This document shows, piece after piece, positions 22,430-33,207 of a DNA stretch of 64,000 nt. Position numbers and translations under genes: made by a program. Source of the DNA: Dipteris shenzhenensis (lineage: Eukaryota; Polypodiophyta; Polypodiopsida; Gleicheniales); assembly GCA_047967505.1 (NCBI GenBank), contig CM106540.1; one strand, 5' to 3'. The notes below the pieces were generated by a model. The model was not told the DNA's origin. It worked only from the letters and a program-made list of their open reading frames with translations, and searched no databases. How positions within the stretch are numbered: position 1 is the first letter of the stretch; each line of letters starts with the position of its first letter.

Positions 22430-22800
22430 TCAAGGTGAAATTTTAGGATTTCAAAGGAACCAATGATGAAAACCCATACAGTCATTTGAAGAGTTTCTTA
22501 TGGGTCTATCACATCAATAGTACCAAGACCAAGGAGTATATGAACTGCTTCCCTTGCACCCTGGTGAAAAGTGCTCAGAGGTGGTACAATCAATTTTTGA
22601 TTGGCTATTTCAAATGACTGAGGCCTTTTGGGAGTGCTTCAAACAAGAAATCAATGAGGAGGGTGTTCAAACCAAGCTAAGTGATCTTAAACAAAAGAAA
22701 TGTGAGTCAATCTAGAATTTGTTCTAAGGATATGGCTCTCATTAACCAATCAAGTACACCTCTGGGTGATAAATCAATGTGACCTTAGCTTTTCTTAAGC
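22430..22800 (+). pseudogene. Ty3/gypsy gag remnant
   Basis: Reading plus: FKGTNDENPYSHLKSFLWV, then CFPCTLVKSAQRWYNQFLIG, a break, FWECFKQEINEEGVQTKLSDL, and KCESI. This is the Retrotrans_gag order of FxGxxDP..HL..F, FP.TL...A..WY and F...F..L. At least one in-frame stop and one frameshift are present. It lies 250 bp left of the fold-back repeats. Confidence 0.65.
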
Positions 22801-23042
22801 TCTACTCAGGTGAAAGGACTGAGCCAATAGCCTTCCACCTGTCATAACACCCTTCATGTGTGCAAGGTCGCTTGATGTACCTCCTTGGATGGTCTCCTTG
22901 TTAGCATTATGGAATTAGGATATATCCAAAGATTCATAAGAGGGGAAGGGGTGTAGGGAGGGCTTGGGATGATTATCCCATAGAAGAATTAGCAGAGGGG
23001 AAGGGGCTAAACAAGTGCAATGGGCAATTCCCCCCTTAATAC

Positions 23043-23285
23043 TATATTAGGTAATTTGGGAGTTTCCAAATATTTTGGGAATCCCCAACATGGTTAATAT
23101 TTGGCCACATGATCAAATCTTAAACCATTACTTTAAAGTGGAATCCACCCTAAACACTATATATTAGGGGATCCTCCCAAGTCCCACTTTTAAATAAGAG
23201 GTCAACATTTTGCCACATGGTCAAATCTTAACCCCTTATTTGAAAGTGGGACTTGGGAGATTCCCAAATTCTCTAATATAGTGTT
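23043..23285. mobile_element. Tandem pair of MITE-like fold-back units
   Basis: Unit B (23155-23283) starts CACTATATATTAGGGGAT and ends CTCTAATATAGTG. Its two 45-50 bp arms are inverted repeats around GCCACATGGTCAAATCTTA. Unit A (23043-23160) begins ACTATATTAGGTAATTTGGG and carries a diverged core, GCCACATGATCAAATCTTA, in the same direction. Units of 120-130 bp with no coding capacity and long terminal inverted repeats fit a non-autonomous DNA transposon. A partial inverted copy lies at 29091. Confidence 0.75.
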
Positions 23286-23329
23286 CCTTGAGGACTTTTT
23301 ATAAGTGTGGTTGGGGGGCTTGCTGCCCT

Positions 23330-26300
23330 CCCTCTTTGTCAACTATCAATCCATTTTAATTTCACTAGAGCACATCCAAAATGGGCATTAGAGAGGCCCT
23401 ATTTTCCACCCCCTCAATCCACTCTACCCTTGTGTTTGTGGCCCAAGGGGAAATAATTTGGGGTATCTTTGGCTCAAAGTGGCCTCAAAATAGGGTCTCT
23501 TTAGAGACCCAATTTGTGCTAGGGCACATAAAAAATGGGCTTCGAAAAGTCCCTATTATTCTACCCCCCTTGATCCCCTTGATGCCTAAGGGGAAGCAAT
23601 TTAGGGTCCCTTTAGTTCAACTGGCCTTCAAGGAGGGGATCTTTGTACCCCCATTTTGATGCATGCTAGCAAACATCCAAAAAGAGATTGAAGTAGCCCC
23701 CAAAGAGGGGCTTTTCGTACCCCCATTTTGATGTGCAATAACACACATCCAAAATGAGCCTTGAGGATACCATTTTTTGCTCCTATGTTTGAGTCACCAA
23801 GGGAAAAAACTTTAGGGTCCCTTTGGATTGTATCATCTTCAAAATAAGCACTCTTTAGAGCCCCATTTTGATGTGCACTAGCACACATCCAAAATATTAT
23901 TTGGAGAGCAAGTATTTTCCACCTGCTTTGATGTCCTTTGCCACTATGTTTAAGGCACAAGAGGGAATAATTCATTGTCCCTTTGGGTTAAAGTGGCCTC
24001 AAAATTCTTTGAAGGCCCATTGTGATGTGCACTTATACACATACAAAATGGGATTCTAAGAGCCCCTATTTTCTAAAACCTTTGATAACCTTTATCCTTG
24101 CATTCAAGTCCTAAGGGGAAAAACTTTAGAGTCCCTTTGGGTTAAAATCTCCTTAAAAGAGGGCTCTTCAAGCCCCCATTTTGATTTGCACCAAAGCATA
24201 TCCAAAATGAGCTTATGGGAGCCCCTAATTTGACCCCCCTTTGCCTCTATGTTCAAGGCCAAAGGAAAAATGATTCAAGCTACATTTGGATCAAATGGTC
24301 TTAAAATAGGGGCTCTTTAGAGCCCCATTTTGATGTGCATGAGTGTGTACATCCAAAATGGGCTTTGCAGAGCCTCTATTTTCCACTTGTTGCCGCTATG
24401 TTTCCGTCCCAAAGGGGACCAATTCAAGGTCCCTTTGGGTCAAAGTGGCCTCAAAAAGGGGCTGTTCAGAGGCCCATTTTGATGTGCACTAGCACACATA
24501 AAAAAGGGGCTATTTCCACCCTTATCCTTAATCCCCTTTGCCCTGGTATTTGAGGCCTAAGGGGGAACAATTTGGCTCCCTTTTGGGTTGGGGTCAAAGT
24601 GGCCTCAAAATATGGACTCTTTGAAGCCACGTTTTGATGTGTTCTAGTGCACAAAGGGCCTCAGAGAGCCCCTAGTTTCCATCCGATTCTATCCCCTTTG
24701 ACCCTATGTTTGAGACCCAATAGAAAACAATTCAAGGTTCCCTTAGGTCAAGTTCCTTAAAATTAGGGGCTATTCAAAGCCCCATTTTTACATGGCATTA
24801 GTGCACATTCAAAATGGTCTTTGGAGACCCCCTATTTTCCAGACCGCTCGATCCGCTTTGTCCCTTTATTTGAGGCTCAAGGGGTAAAAATTTAGGGTCC
24901 CTGTGGGTCAAAGTGGTCTACCAAAAGGGGGTTGTTAGAGGCCTATTTTTATGTATGCTAATACACATCCAAAACGGGATTTAGAGACCCCGTATTTTAC
25001 ACCTACTTCGATCCCCTGTCCCCCTAGTTTTGAGGCCCAGGGAAATTTAGGGTCAATTTGTTCAAACTAGCCTCAAAACAGGGGCTATTTAGAGCCCAAT
25101 TTTGAGGTGCACTAGGACACATGTAGAACGGGATTTGAAAAGTCCTTATTCTCCAACCTCTTGATCCCCTTTGCCCCTATGTTTGAGGCCTAAAGGGAAA
25201 AAATTTAGGGTCCGTTTGGGTTGAAATGGCCTCAAAACAAGGGCTCTTCAGAGTTCCATTTTGATGTGCACTAGCACATATACAAAATGCGTGTTGGAGA
25301 CCACCCCTATTTTCCATTATCTTGGATCCCATTAGCCCTTATGTTTGAGGTGCAATAGGAAACCACTTGGGGTCCATTCCATTCAAGTGGGCTCAAGATA
25401 GGGGCATTTTGGAGCCCCATTAAGATGTGTGCTAGCACGCATCCGAAATGAGATTTGGAAAGCCCTTATTTTCCAACTTCTTTAATCCCCTTTGCCCCTA
25501 TGTTTGGTACTAAAGGGGAAACAATTTAGGGTCCCTTTAGGTCAAAATACCTTTTGAAGATGGGCTATTTGGAGACCCATGTTGATGTGCACTATAAAAA
25601 ATCCAACATGGGCTATCTGAAGACCCATTTTGGTGTGCACTATTAGAAAACCCAAAGCAAGCTTTGGAGAGTTTCTATTTTCCACCCCCTAAATCCCTCT
25701 TGCCTCAATGTTTGATGCCTATTTAGGGTCTGATGGGTTAAAGTGGAACCGAAATAAAGGCTCTTTAGAGCCCCGTTTCAATGTGCACTAGTGCACATCC
25801 AAAACATGCTTCAAAGAGCCCCTATTTTTGTCTCTCTTTGATGGCTATACCCCTATGTTTGAGGCACAAGGGTGAAAGATTCAAGATTCCTTCAAGTCAA
25901 AGTGGGCTTAGAGAGGGACTTTTTGGAGTGTGCAATAGTGTAAATCCAAAACAGGCTTCTAAGTGCTCCTATTTTCCACCCCTCTTGATCTCCTTTGCCC
26001 CTATGTTTGAGGCACAAGGTGGAATAATTCAGGGTCCCTTTGGGCCAAAATGACCTCAAAATTGGGGCTATGTGGATCCCCATTTTGATGTGCACTAGTG
26101 CACATCCAAAGTGAGCATAAGAGAGCCCCTATTTTTCATCCCTGTTGATCCCCTTTGCATCTATGTTTATGGCCCAAGAAGAAAGAATTCAATGTCTATT
26201 TGGGTCAAAAAGGCCTCAAAATAGAAACTCTTTGGAGACGGGTTTTGATGTGTGGTAGAAATGGTTTCAATGAGCCTTTATTTCCCAGTTTCTTTTATTT

Positions 26301-28858
26301 CCTTTTTCCCTGTGTGCAAGCCCCAATGGGGAACAATTTATGTTCCCTTCAGGTCAAAGTGGTCTCAAAACAAGGGCTATTTGAAGACCCATTTTGATGT
26401 TCACTAGTGCACATCCAAAAGGTGCTTTGGAGAGCCCCTATTTTCCATTCCCCTAGATCTTCTTTGCCCATGCATTTAAGGCTACATCAAGAATTCAAGG
26501 TCCCTTTGGGTGAAGTCCCCTTTTCCCCTGAGTTTGAGGCCCAAGGGAAAATGTCCCTTTGGGTTGAAGTGGCCTCAAACCAAGGGCTGCTTGGAGCCCT
26601 AATTCGATGTGCACTAGCACAAATCCAAATGAGCTTTAGAGAGCCCCTATTTTATACCCACAATTGGAAGCCCTTTGGGTTGAAGTGGTTTGAAAAGAGG
26701 GGCTATATGTGCACAACCACACATCCAAAATGGGATTTGGAGAGCCTCTATTTTCAACCTGCTTTGATCTCCTTTGCCACGCTATATTTGATGCCCAAGG
26801 AGGGAAAGATTGAGGGTCCCTTTGGTTGAATTGGCCTCAAAATAGGGGCTATTTAAAGCCACTATCTTCCATGCCCCTTGATCACTTTTGCCCCTATGTT
26901 CAAGGCTTGAGTGGGAACAATTCAAGGTCCCTTTGGCTCAAAGTTCCCTCAAAATAGGGACTCTTCAAAACCACATTTTGATGTCCACCACCACACATCC
27001 AAAATGAGTTTTGGAGAGCTTCTAGTTTCCACCTACTTTTAACCCGTTTGTCTCTTTTCTTGAGGCCCAGAGGGAACAATCTAGGTTCCTTTGGGTTGTA
27101 GTGGCCTTAAAATAGAGGTTCTCCCTATGCTCATTTTGATGTGCACTAGTGCACATCTAAAATGGGCTTGGTAGAGACCCTATTATCCACCTCTTGATCC
27201 CATTTGCCCCTACATTTGACACCCAATGATCTTTGAGCCCCCATTTTCATGTGCACTAGTTCATATCTTAAAAAAGAATTGAGAACCTCTATTTTCCACC
27301 CGCTTCAGTCCCTTTTGCCGCTGTGTTCAAGGCCCAAGGAGAAACATATTAGGGTCCCCTTGGGTTGAATTGGCCTCAAAATCGAGATCTTTAGAGCCCA
27401 TTTTTATGAGCTCTAGTGAATATACAAAATGATATTTGGAGAGACCCTATTTTCAACCCACTTTGAGCCTTTTTTCCCCACTCATTTTGATCCCCTTTGC
27501 CCCTATACTCAAGGCCTAAGGGGGAACAATTTAGGGCCCTTTTGGCTAAACTAGACTCAAAATAAGTGCTATTAAGAGCCCCATTCTAATGTACATGAGG
27601 GCACATTTAAAATGGACTTTGAAGAGTCTCGTTTATCCACCTACTTTGATTCCCTTCATCCTTGTGCTTGAGGGCCCGAGGGCAAAAAATTCAAGGTCCA
27701 TTTGAGTGAAAGTGGCCTCAAACTAAGGGCTCTTTAGAGACCACATTTTGATGTGCACTAGTAGACATCCAAAATGGGCTTTGGAGACCCTTATTTTCCA
27801 TCCACATTGATCCCATTTGACCCTATGTTTGAGACCAAATAAGGAACAATTAAGAGTCCCTTTGGTAAGAAGTAGCCTCAAGATAGGGGCTCTTCAGAGC
27901 CCCATTTTTTTATGTGTGCTAACATACATTTAAACAAGATTTGGAGAGTCCCTTTTTACCACCTACTTTGAACCCCTTTCCCCTTGTGTTTGAGGCATGA
28001 GGGAGAAAAATTTAGGGACCCTTTGGGTTGAAGTGGCCCCAAAATAAAGGCTTCTTGGAGCATTAATTTGAGGATCTAGTACACATCCGAAATGGGCCTT
28101 AGAGGGCCTTTATTTTCCACCCCCTTGATCCCCTTTGCCCCTATGTTTGAGGCCTAAGGGGGAACATTTTAGGGTTCCATTGGGTCAAAGTGGATTAAAA
28201 AAAGGGGCTCTTTGGAACCCCATTTTGATGTGTGCTTGTGCACATCCGAAATGGGGTTTGGAGAGAGCCCCTATTTTCCACCTACTCTGATCCCCTTTTC
28301 CCTTGTGTTTGAGGCCTAAGGGGGAGAGATTCAAGGTCCCTTCAAGTCAAAGTTTTGCAAAATAGGGGCTATTTCTATCCCGATTTTGATGGGTGCTAGT
28401 GCACATCCAAAACGGGCTTTTTTAGTGTGCCTATTTTCCACCCCCCTCTTGATCCCCTTTTCCACTATGTTTGAGGTCCAAGGGAGAACAATTCATGGTC
28501 CCTTCAAGTCAACCTGGCCCAAAACAGGGGCTCTTCAAAGCCCCATTTTGATGTGGGCTAATGCACATTCAAAATAATATTTGGAGAGACCCTATTTCCA
28601 CCCCCTTGATGCTCTTTTACCCTATGTTTGAGGCCTAAGAGGAAACAACTCAAGATCCATTTGGCTCGAAGTGGCCTCAAAATAGGGGTTGTTGAGAGCC
28701 CCATTTTGATGTGCATTAGCATAGGGCTTCAAAGAGCCCCTACTTTCCACCTTCTTTCATTGCCTTTTCCCATGTGCGAGGCCCAAGGGGGACCAATTTA
28801 GGGTCTCTTTGGGTCAAAGTGGCTCAAAACAAGGGCTACTTGGAGCTCCATTTTGATG
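23330..28858. repeat. Satellite-like tandem array, 140-170 bp monomer
   Basis: About 35 diverged copies. Landmarks recur in order in each monomer: CCCCTATTTTCCACC, TTGATCCCCTTTGCCCC, TATGTTTGAGGC, AGGGTCCCTTTGGGTC, AAGTGGCCTCAAAATAGG, GGGGCTCTTTAGAGCCCC, TTTTGATGTGCACTAG, CACATCCAAAATGGG and CTTTGGAGAG. Spacing between successive TGATGTGCAC words is 138-161 bp where counted in the left part. Two dyads are present in many copies: GGGGCTC-TTTA-GAGCCCC (24309-24326) and TGTGCACTAGTGCACA (26089-26104). The monomer has no gene; frames such as 26407-26829 arise by chance where copies lack stops. Confidence 0.95.
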
Positions 28859-29085
28859 CACCAAGATCCTATGCAACCAGATGTCTTGCAAGGCCCCTAG
28901 TAGATTCATTACCCCTCCATCCCATCTGCCTCTAATTTTGCTACTGTTGCGGAAAATCTGGTTGATTTGGTTTCTCAATGTGAGAATCTTGGAAGTGTTC
29001 TTGGACTTGTAGAGAGCTGCGAACATATCCTATGCTTCTTTGGATGCCTTGATGGTGTTGAGCTGTCCTAGCATGACATCTTTCA
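28859..29085 (-). pseudogene. Copia-type gag (UBN2-like) fragment
   Basis: Minus-strand translation gives VMLGQLNTIKASKEA, a stop, then DMFAALYKSKNTSKILTLR and NQINQIF. This matches the Copia gag pattern in which AKEAW...L...Y is followed by a Leu-rich helix. It is short, contains a stop, and lies between the satellite array and the fold-back fragment. Low to moderate certainty because only about 70 residues remain. Confidence 0.45.
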
Positions 29086-29090
29086 TTTTT

Positions 29091-29170
29091 TAACACTATA
29101 TTAGAGAATTTGGGAATATCCCAATTCCCATGAAATAAAATATAGTCACTTCAAAAGTAAAATTTGATGT
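29091..29170. mobile_element. Partial inverted copy of the MITE-like unit
   Basis: AACACTATATTAGAGAATTT then GGGAATATCCCAATTCCC is nearly identical to the reverse complement of 23250-23285. Similarity fades after about 40 bp. With the left units it brackets the satellite array in opposite orientation. Confidence 0.7.
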
Positions 29171-29448
29171 TTTTTATCGAAACATTAGCTCCATTGAGGA
29201 CCCAAGTTTCAATTATGTTGGGGGAGACTAGACCATGCACAATACTTTCCCAATTCCTAGAACCCAAGTAACAAGCTTCCGTATGTTGCTATGGCAAAAG
29301 GCCTTAATAGATGTGAACATGGCCCCATGGCCAAAACATTTGTTGATTTGCTAGTGAAAGAAAAATGTTTGTTGTTTCATATACATCAAAACCACAAACA
29401 AAATCCAATTTATAGATGTTGCGTTAGGAAGATTCATTGGAGTAAATT

Positions 29449-29752
29449 AAATTGTAGTATTGATATATGCAATAGGATTGTTATAGAGCTTTGACATCCA
29501 TCATATGAATGTGGTGTTCAAAAACAAAATTAAACTTGCAACAACTATCAATTTTTATTTGGTATATTAGATGTATCAAATTAATGCCAAATGCATATGT
29601 TTCTATGTTGATAAATTGTAGTATTGACATATGTAATAGGATTATGGTAGAGCTTTGACATCCATCATATAAATGTGGTGTTCAAAAACACCGTTCCATC
29701 ACAATAGAGCTCATGAAACTCTCCATCATAATAGAGCTCATGAAACTCAGAG
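29449..29752. repeat. Short direct repeats
   Basis: An 80 bp segment (ATTGTAGTATTGAYATATG ... GTGGTGTTCAAAAACA) occurs at about 29451 and 29615. Next to it, a 27 bp unit AATAGAGCTCATGAAACTC is doubled at 29703-29748. Confidence 0.85.
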
Positions 29753-29884
29753 ACATGGTCTTGATAAAAACCTTTTTTTAAATTGCTTTCTTGTGCTAAA
29801 TATAATCAAAACCATTGACACATAGCCAATTTTGCAACTAAATATTGCACCACATCGTTTAACACAATCATTAACAATTCCATA

Positions 29885-30322
29885 CTAGTATTCATACTCA
29901 CAAAGTAGCTCATCTCCGAAGGAGATATCGTTTATGGTTTGCATAGTAATGTAGCCATGGGCACTCAAATCTCCTTGTGACTTTTGAGCCCAAGGTGGTA
30001 GCTTAGGGATGTATACAAATATAACATTTGTTCTTTCTTTATAATACATTGAGCTATTTATATATCCAGCAATGTTTCCATACAATACATCTCCCACAAT
30101 ACATTTCACATCTATCAATGGCTCAATGAATGGATCTTCAAACATTCCATAAGTCTTCATCCTTGGGAAAAACTTGAGGAGAGATTTCCAAGTATCATAA
30201 TCATACTTTGGACCATTATATACCATCAAATCTTGTTTCTTCTTGATGCTCATATGTACAAAAAGACCATTACCTGCCCCAGGTATTGTTGATTTCTTTA
30301 CTTCATAATGGATGCTATTCAT
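29885..30322 (-). CDS. Stand-alone SET-domain protein
   Basis: Putative protein lysine methyltransferase consisting of little but a SET domain. From the ATG at 30322 (MNSIHYEV) it has 145 residues. The frame stays open upstream to about 30420 without another ATG, so an upstream exon is possible. Motifs: KKSTIPGAGNGLFVHMSI (SET start and SAM loop), LMVYNGPKYDYD, IDVKCIVGDVLYGNIAGYINSS (position of the usual NHS motif, here INSS, so the His is replaced), RTNVIFVYI, and GYITMQTINDISFGDELLCEYEY (catalytic Tyr region). It resembles the compact SET proteins of protists and algae more than the large plant histone methyltransferases. No pre-SET or post-SET Cys clusters. Uninterrupted; activity unknown. 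Confidence 0.7.
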   Translation of the reverse strand: MNSIHYEVKKSTIPGAGNGLFVHMSIKKKQDLMVYNGPKYDYDTWKSLLKFFPRMKTYGMFEDPFIEPLIDVKCIVGDVLYGNIAGYINSSMYYKERTNVIFVYIPKLPPWAQKSQGDLSAHGYITMQTINDISFGDELLCEYEY

Positions 30323-30697
30323 TTTGAATACGTGCTCAATGGGTATGGTCAATTCATGTTTCCATAAACCATTGGATGCAGGATCAAAATTTATATAATA
30401 AGATAGCTCTTCAACTTTTCAGGACAATCTGCAACACCTATCATATGTTTAAAATCTAAGAATCATTCTTTTAGTGGAGGAATACAAACTCACATCACAA
30501 AGCATAGAGCATTTTTTGCACAAGGTACTAACTCAATGTCTATTAACTCTTTCACAAAACAAATTGAAACATAAACATAATGTTTTGCAAATTGAATCTT
30601 ACCAAATAGTATCCAAATATAAATCAGAATGTAGGTACAAATGTTTTAGTTGAGCATTTGTGTCTGCAACTCTAATTAACAAGATCACTCAGATTCA

Positions 30698-31537
30698 CTA
30701 AGGGTTGTCTATGCAATAAAATCGAATCAAGTTGGCTAAGAATTCCCTTGAAGCATCGGTAGTGATTCCCCTTTCCTTCCATCCAAGAACCATAGCAAAG
30801 CATTTTGCCTCACTATCTTTCAATGGCCCCATTTTGGCAATTTTTCCTAGCATGCATTCTTCCTCTTCATTCAATGTAACATGTTGAGCATGCACCATAC
30901 TTCTTGTGATAGGACAAGTCCCTCTCAATCTAGTTTTGGTTATAGGTGAAGCAAAACCTTTCTCTGTGTCTTTTTTTGAACTACGAATAGACATATGAGA
31001 TTTGACATTCATCCTTTCGAGCACTTCTTTGTTTTTTTCTTTGAATTCAAGGATCACTGGTTGAAAACAATAGAACATTTCTCCTCCAGTGGACCAAATG
31101 CCAACATGGTAGTGATCAAGCAACCATTGTAGAAACTCTAAACACCCAGGATGGAGAACAAGCCAATGCTTCCCATTGTGCAAGCTCATATGTTTGTTTG
31201 ACTTCAAAAAACAACGCTTGAGCAATAACCCTTTCAAATCTATTATCACTGCTAGTCTTATTTTTGTTATCACCTCTTTTGACATTATTTCTGAGGGTGA
31301 CATTATGTCTTCTCCTTTACCTTCTAAGATTTCTTCCTACACCTTGGCTTCATACGATGACATTGCATCTTCTCCTTTACCTTCTAAGCTTGCATCCACA
31401 TTTGTCAATGGAACATTAACTCTAGACATTGCATCCCTAACATTTTCAATCAACCATGTTGAGCTTGGAACTTGCATGATAATGTTCAAATTAGGCACAT
31501 AATGAATCATTGGATCAGGTGTCACATGTATAGGCAA
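30698..31537 (-). pseudogene. FCP1/HAD-like phosphatase-related gene with one stop
   Basis: The frame from 31303 (201 codons) carries an FCP1-homology start: KIRLAVIIDLKGLLLKR, then HWLVLHPGCLEFLQWLLDHY and HVGIWSTGGEM. In the family the first motif is DxDxT or, in a plant subgroup, DLNGLL; here the second acidic residue is Lys. RPG of the family is HPG. The remainder (ERMNVKSHMSI ... FLANLIRFYCIDNP) does not match the rest of the domain that I know. The frame continues upstream in register to 31537 past a single TAG at 31337-31339, across a 57 bp tandem repeat encoding EGKGEDAMS/EGKGEDIMS. Likely a degenerate or non-catalytic gene, or one whose real start is 31303. It lies 350 bp upstream of the SET gene on the same strand. 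Confidence 0.5.
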
Positions 31538-31724
31538 TGCTTCTAGCGATGTGAAATTCAGATGGCCAAGATCTGTTGATAAATAAGGAAATGAAATTCA
31601 TAAGTAGAAACAAACTGAAGATTGAGTTGGAAAACCAAATTGTCAAACTTTAGGTTGTGTGCTCTCAATGAAATTTGTTTGTGTGAAAGCATTCATGTTT
31701 TTCTTTTTCAAAACAAAATTGGAT

Positions 31725-31900
31725 GCATGACGAGGATGAGAGGAGCGACGAGCAGGCTTTGTGCGATGAGGAGGCTCTGCACGACGAGGATGAGAGGCAT
31801 GACGAGGAGGAGGAGGCATGACGAGGAGGAGGAGGCCCTGTGATGACAAGGGGAGGCACGACAATGACGAGGAGGTTCTGCGACGATGGACGAGTAAGAG
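31725..31900. repeat. GAC/GAG-rich degenerate repeat
   Basis: Words GACGAGGATGAGAGG, GACGAGGAGGAGGAGG and GGCATGACGAGG recur. The frames across it on both strands (31622-31843 plus, 31643-31960 minus) are low-complexity and not genes. Confidence 0.7.
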
Positions 31901-32339
31901 GATGAGAAAAGGAAGGGGTGGCGGGAAGGAGGAATCCCTCAAAAAAGCATGCACCCCCAAAAAAGTATGTAGAGCAAAAAAAAAAAGACCTCTTTCTAAT
32001 CCAACTATTGAGTGTGGAACCTATAGAGTGTTTAATTGGTAATTGAAGTTTAAAATCTACATAGTAAGTGCACATTGTTAGGATAAATCTGGGAAGGGGA
32101 ACCTCCCAGGACCTCTCATTTTGACATAGTTTTGAACTTTTTTGCTTGCAATTAGCTAACCAAGGGTGGAGGAGTGTTTTCCAAGACCTACCCCATCTAA
32201 GATATTGTCCTAAGGCTCTCAAACCACCCTAGTTACACATTTGAGATCTAGGAAGGGAGAGAACAAGGTGAGCCTAGCACTTATCCCCCATGAAGAATTC
32301 AATTCCTTCTCATAGTTTTACTTTTTATGCTTGGTTTAA

Positions 32340-32625
32340 AAGGTTTGTTTAGCTTTGCCTTTTAAAGTTTTGGTTTTTTAATGGTTTTAGATTTTTAGGT
32401 TTGCTTTTAAAGTAATAGTATGATTTTAAAGTGTAATAGCCTGAATCATGAAAAGCATGTATGATTTTTTTGAAAGTAGGATTTCTAGATTTGAATTTCA
32501 AAATTGGAAACTTGAAATTTGAATTTTGAAATTTCACACTTGAATTTTGAATTTTGAACTTTAAATTTTAAATTTTAAAATCTAGATTTTTAATTTTGAA
32601 ATTTAATGTTTAAACATTTGAAGAT
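32340..32625. repeat. AT-rich low-complexity tract
   Basis: Dense TTGAATTTTGAAATTT and TTTAAAGTTTTGGTT words, strongest at 32470-32610. No gene. Confidence 0.8.
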
Positions 32626-32639
32626 TTGAGAGTGCTCTC

Positions 32640-32849
32640 AACGGAAGCAAGAACGAAAGAGGGAGAGAGAGAAACTAAGAGCCACACAAGTTTTGGTGGG
32701 TGCAGAACCACCCTAATCTTCTTTTTCATTCATTTATATATGTGTTTGAGTATTGTACATAACCGGGGTAAAGGCACAGTGACCTTTAACCCCCACAAAC
32801 CACAATTAAAGGACAATGTGCCTTTAAGGGAGAACAACCAATGAGCATA
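32640..32849 (-). other. Copia 3' flank, possible LTR part
   Basis: Directly downstream of the Copia stop. On the minus strand it holds CACATATATAAATG (TATA-like) and then a TC-rich transcribed-looking stretch, as LTRs do. I found no matching copy on the 5' side, so an LTR cannot be proved. Confidence 0.3.
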
Positions 32850-33207
32850 CTATCCAATGCCCATCAATACACGACAATACTCAAACCACTGACTAGGTAG
32901 ACTCTTCATCAGTATATCTGCAGGGTTATCATCTGTATGAACCTTGACAAGCTCTATGCGCTTGTCCTATGCGCTTGTCCTCAAGTACCTCCCTGATGAA
33001 ATGGTACCTGACCTCAATGTGTTTGGTCGTTCCATGAAAGACCCGATTCCGTGCTAGCTGAATAGCACTCATGGAATCACTATGCAATGTCGGTACACCT
33101 GTATGAATCCTCAAATCTCCCACTAGCTGATCAAGCCATATAGCCTCCTTGCAACCCTCTGTGGCTGCAACATACTCAGCCTCTGTGGTAGACAAAGCAA
33201 TGCACTT
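32850..33207 (-). pseudogene. Copia RNase H C-terminal part
   Basis: Follows the RT frame in register after the TAG: KCIALSTTEAEYVAATEGCKE then IWLDQLVGDL, HSDSMSAIQLARN and HIEVRYHFIREVLEDKRI. A perfect 13 bp tandem duplication (32954-32966 and 32967-32979) shifts the frame. Past it, another frame gives DDNPADILMKSLPSQWFEYC and ends GIG-stop at 32850. Confidence 0.9.

Noticed and set aside
26407-26829. 140-codon frame in the satellite
   Set aside because: It spans diverged monomers, has no domain, and neighbouring monomers carry stops in the same phase.
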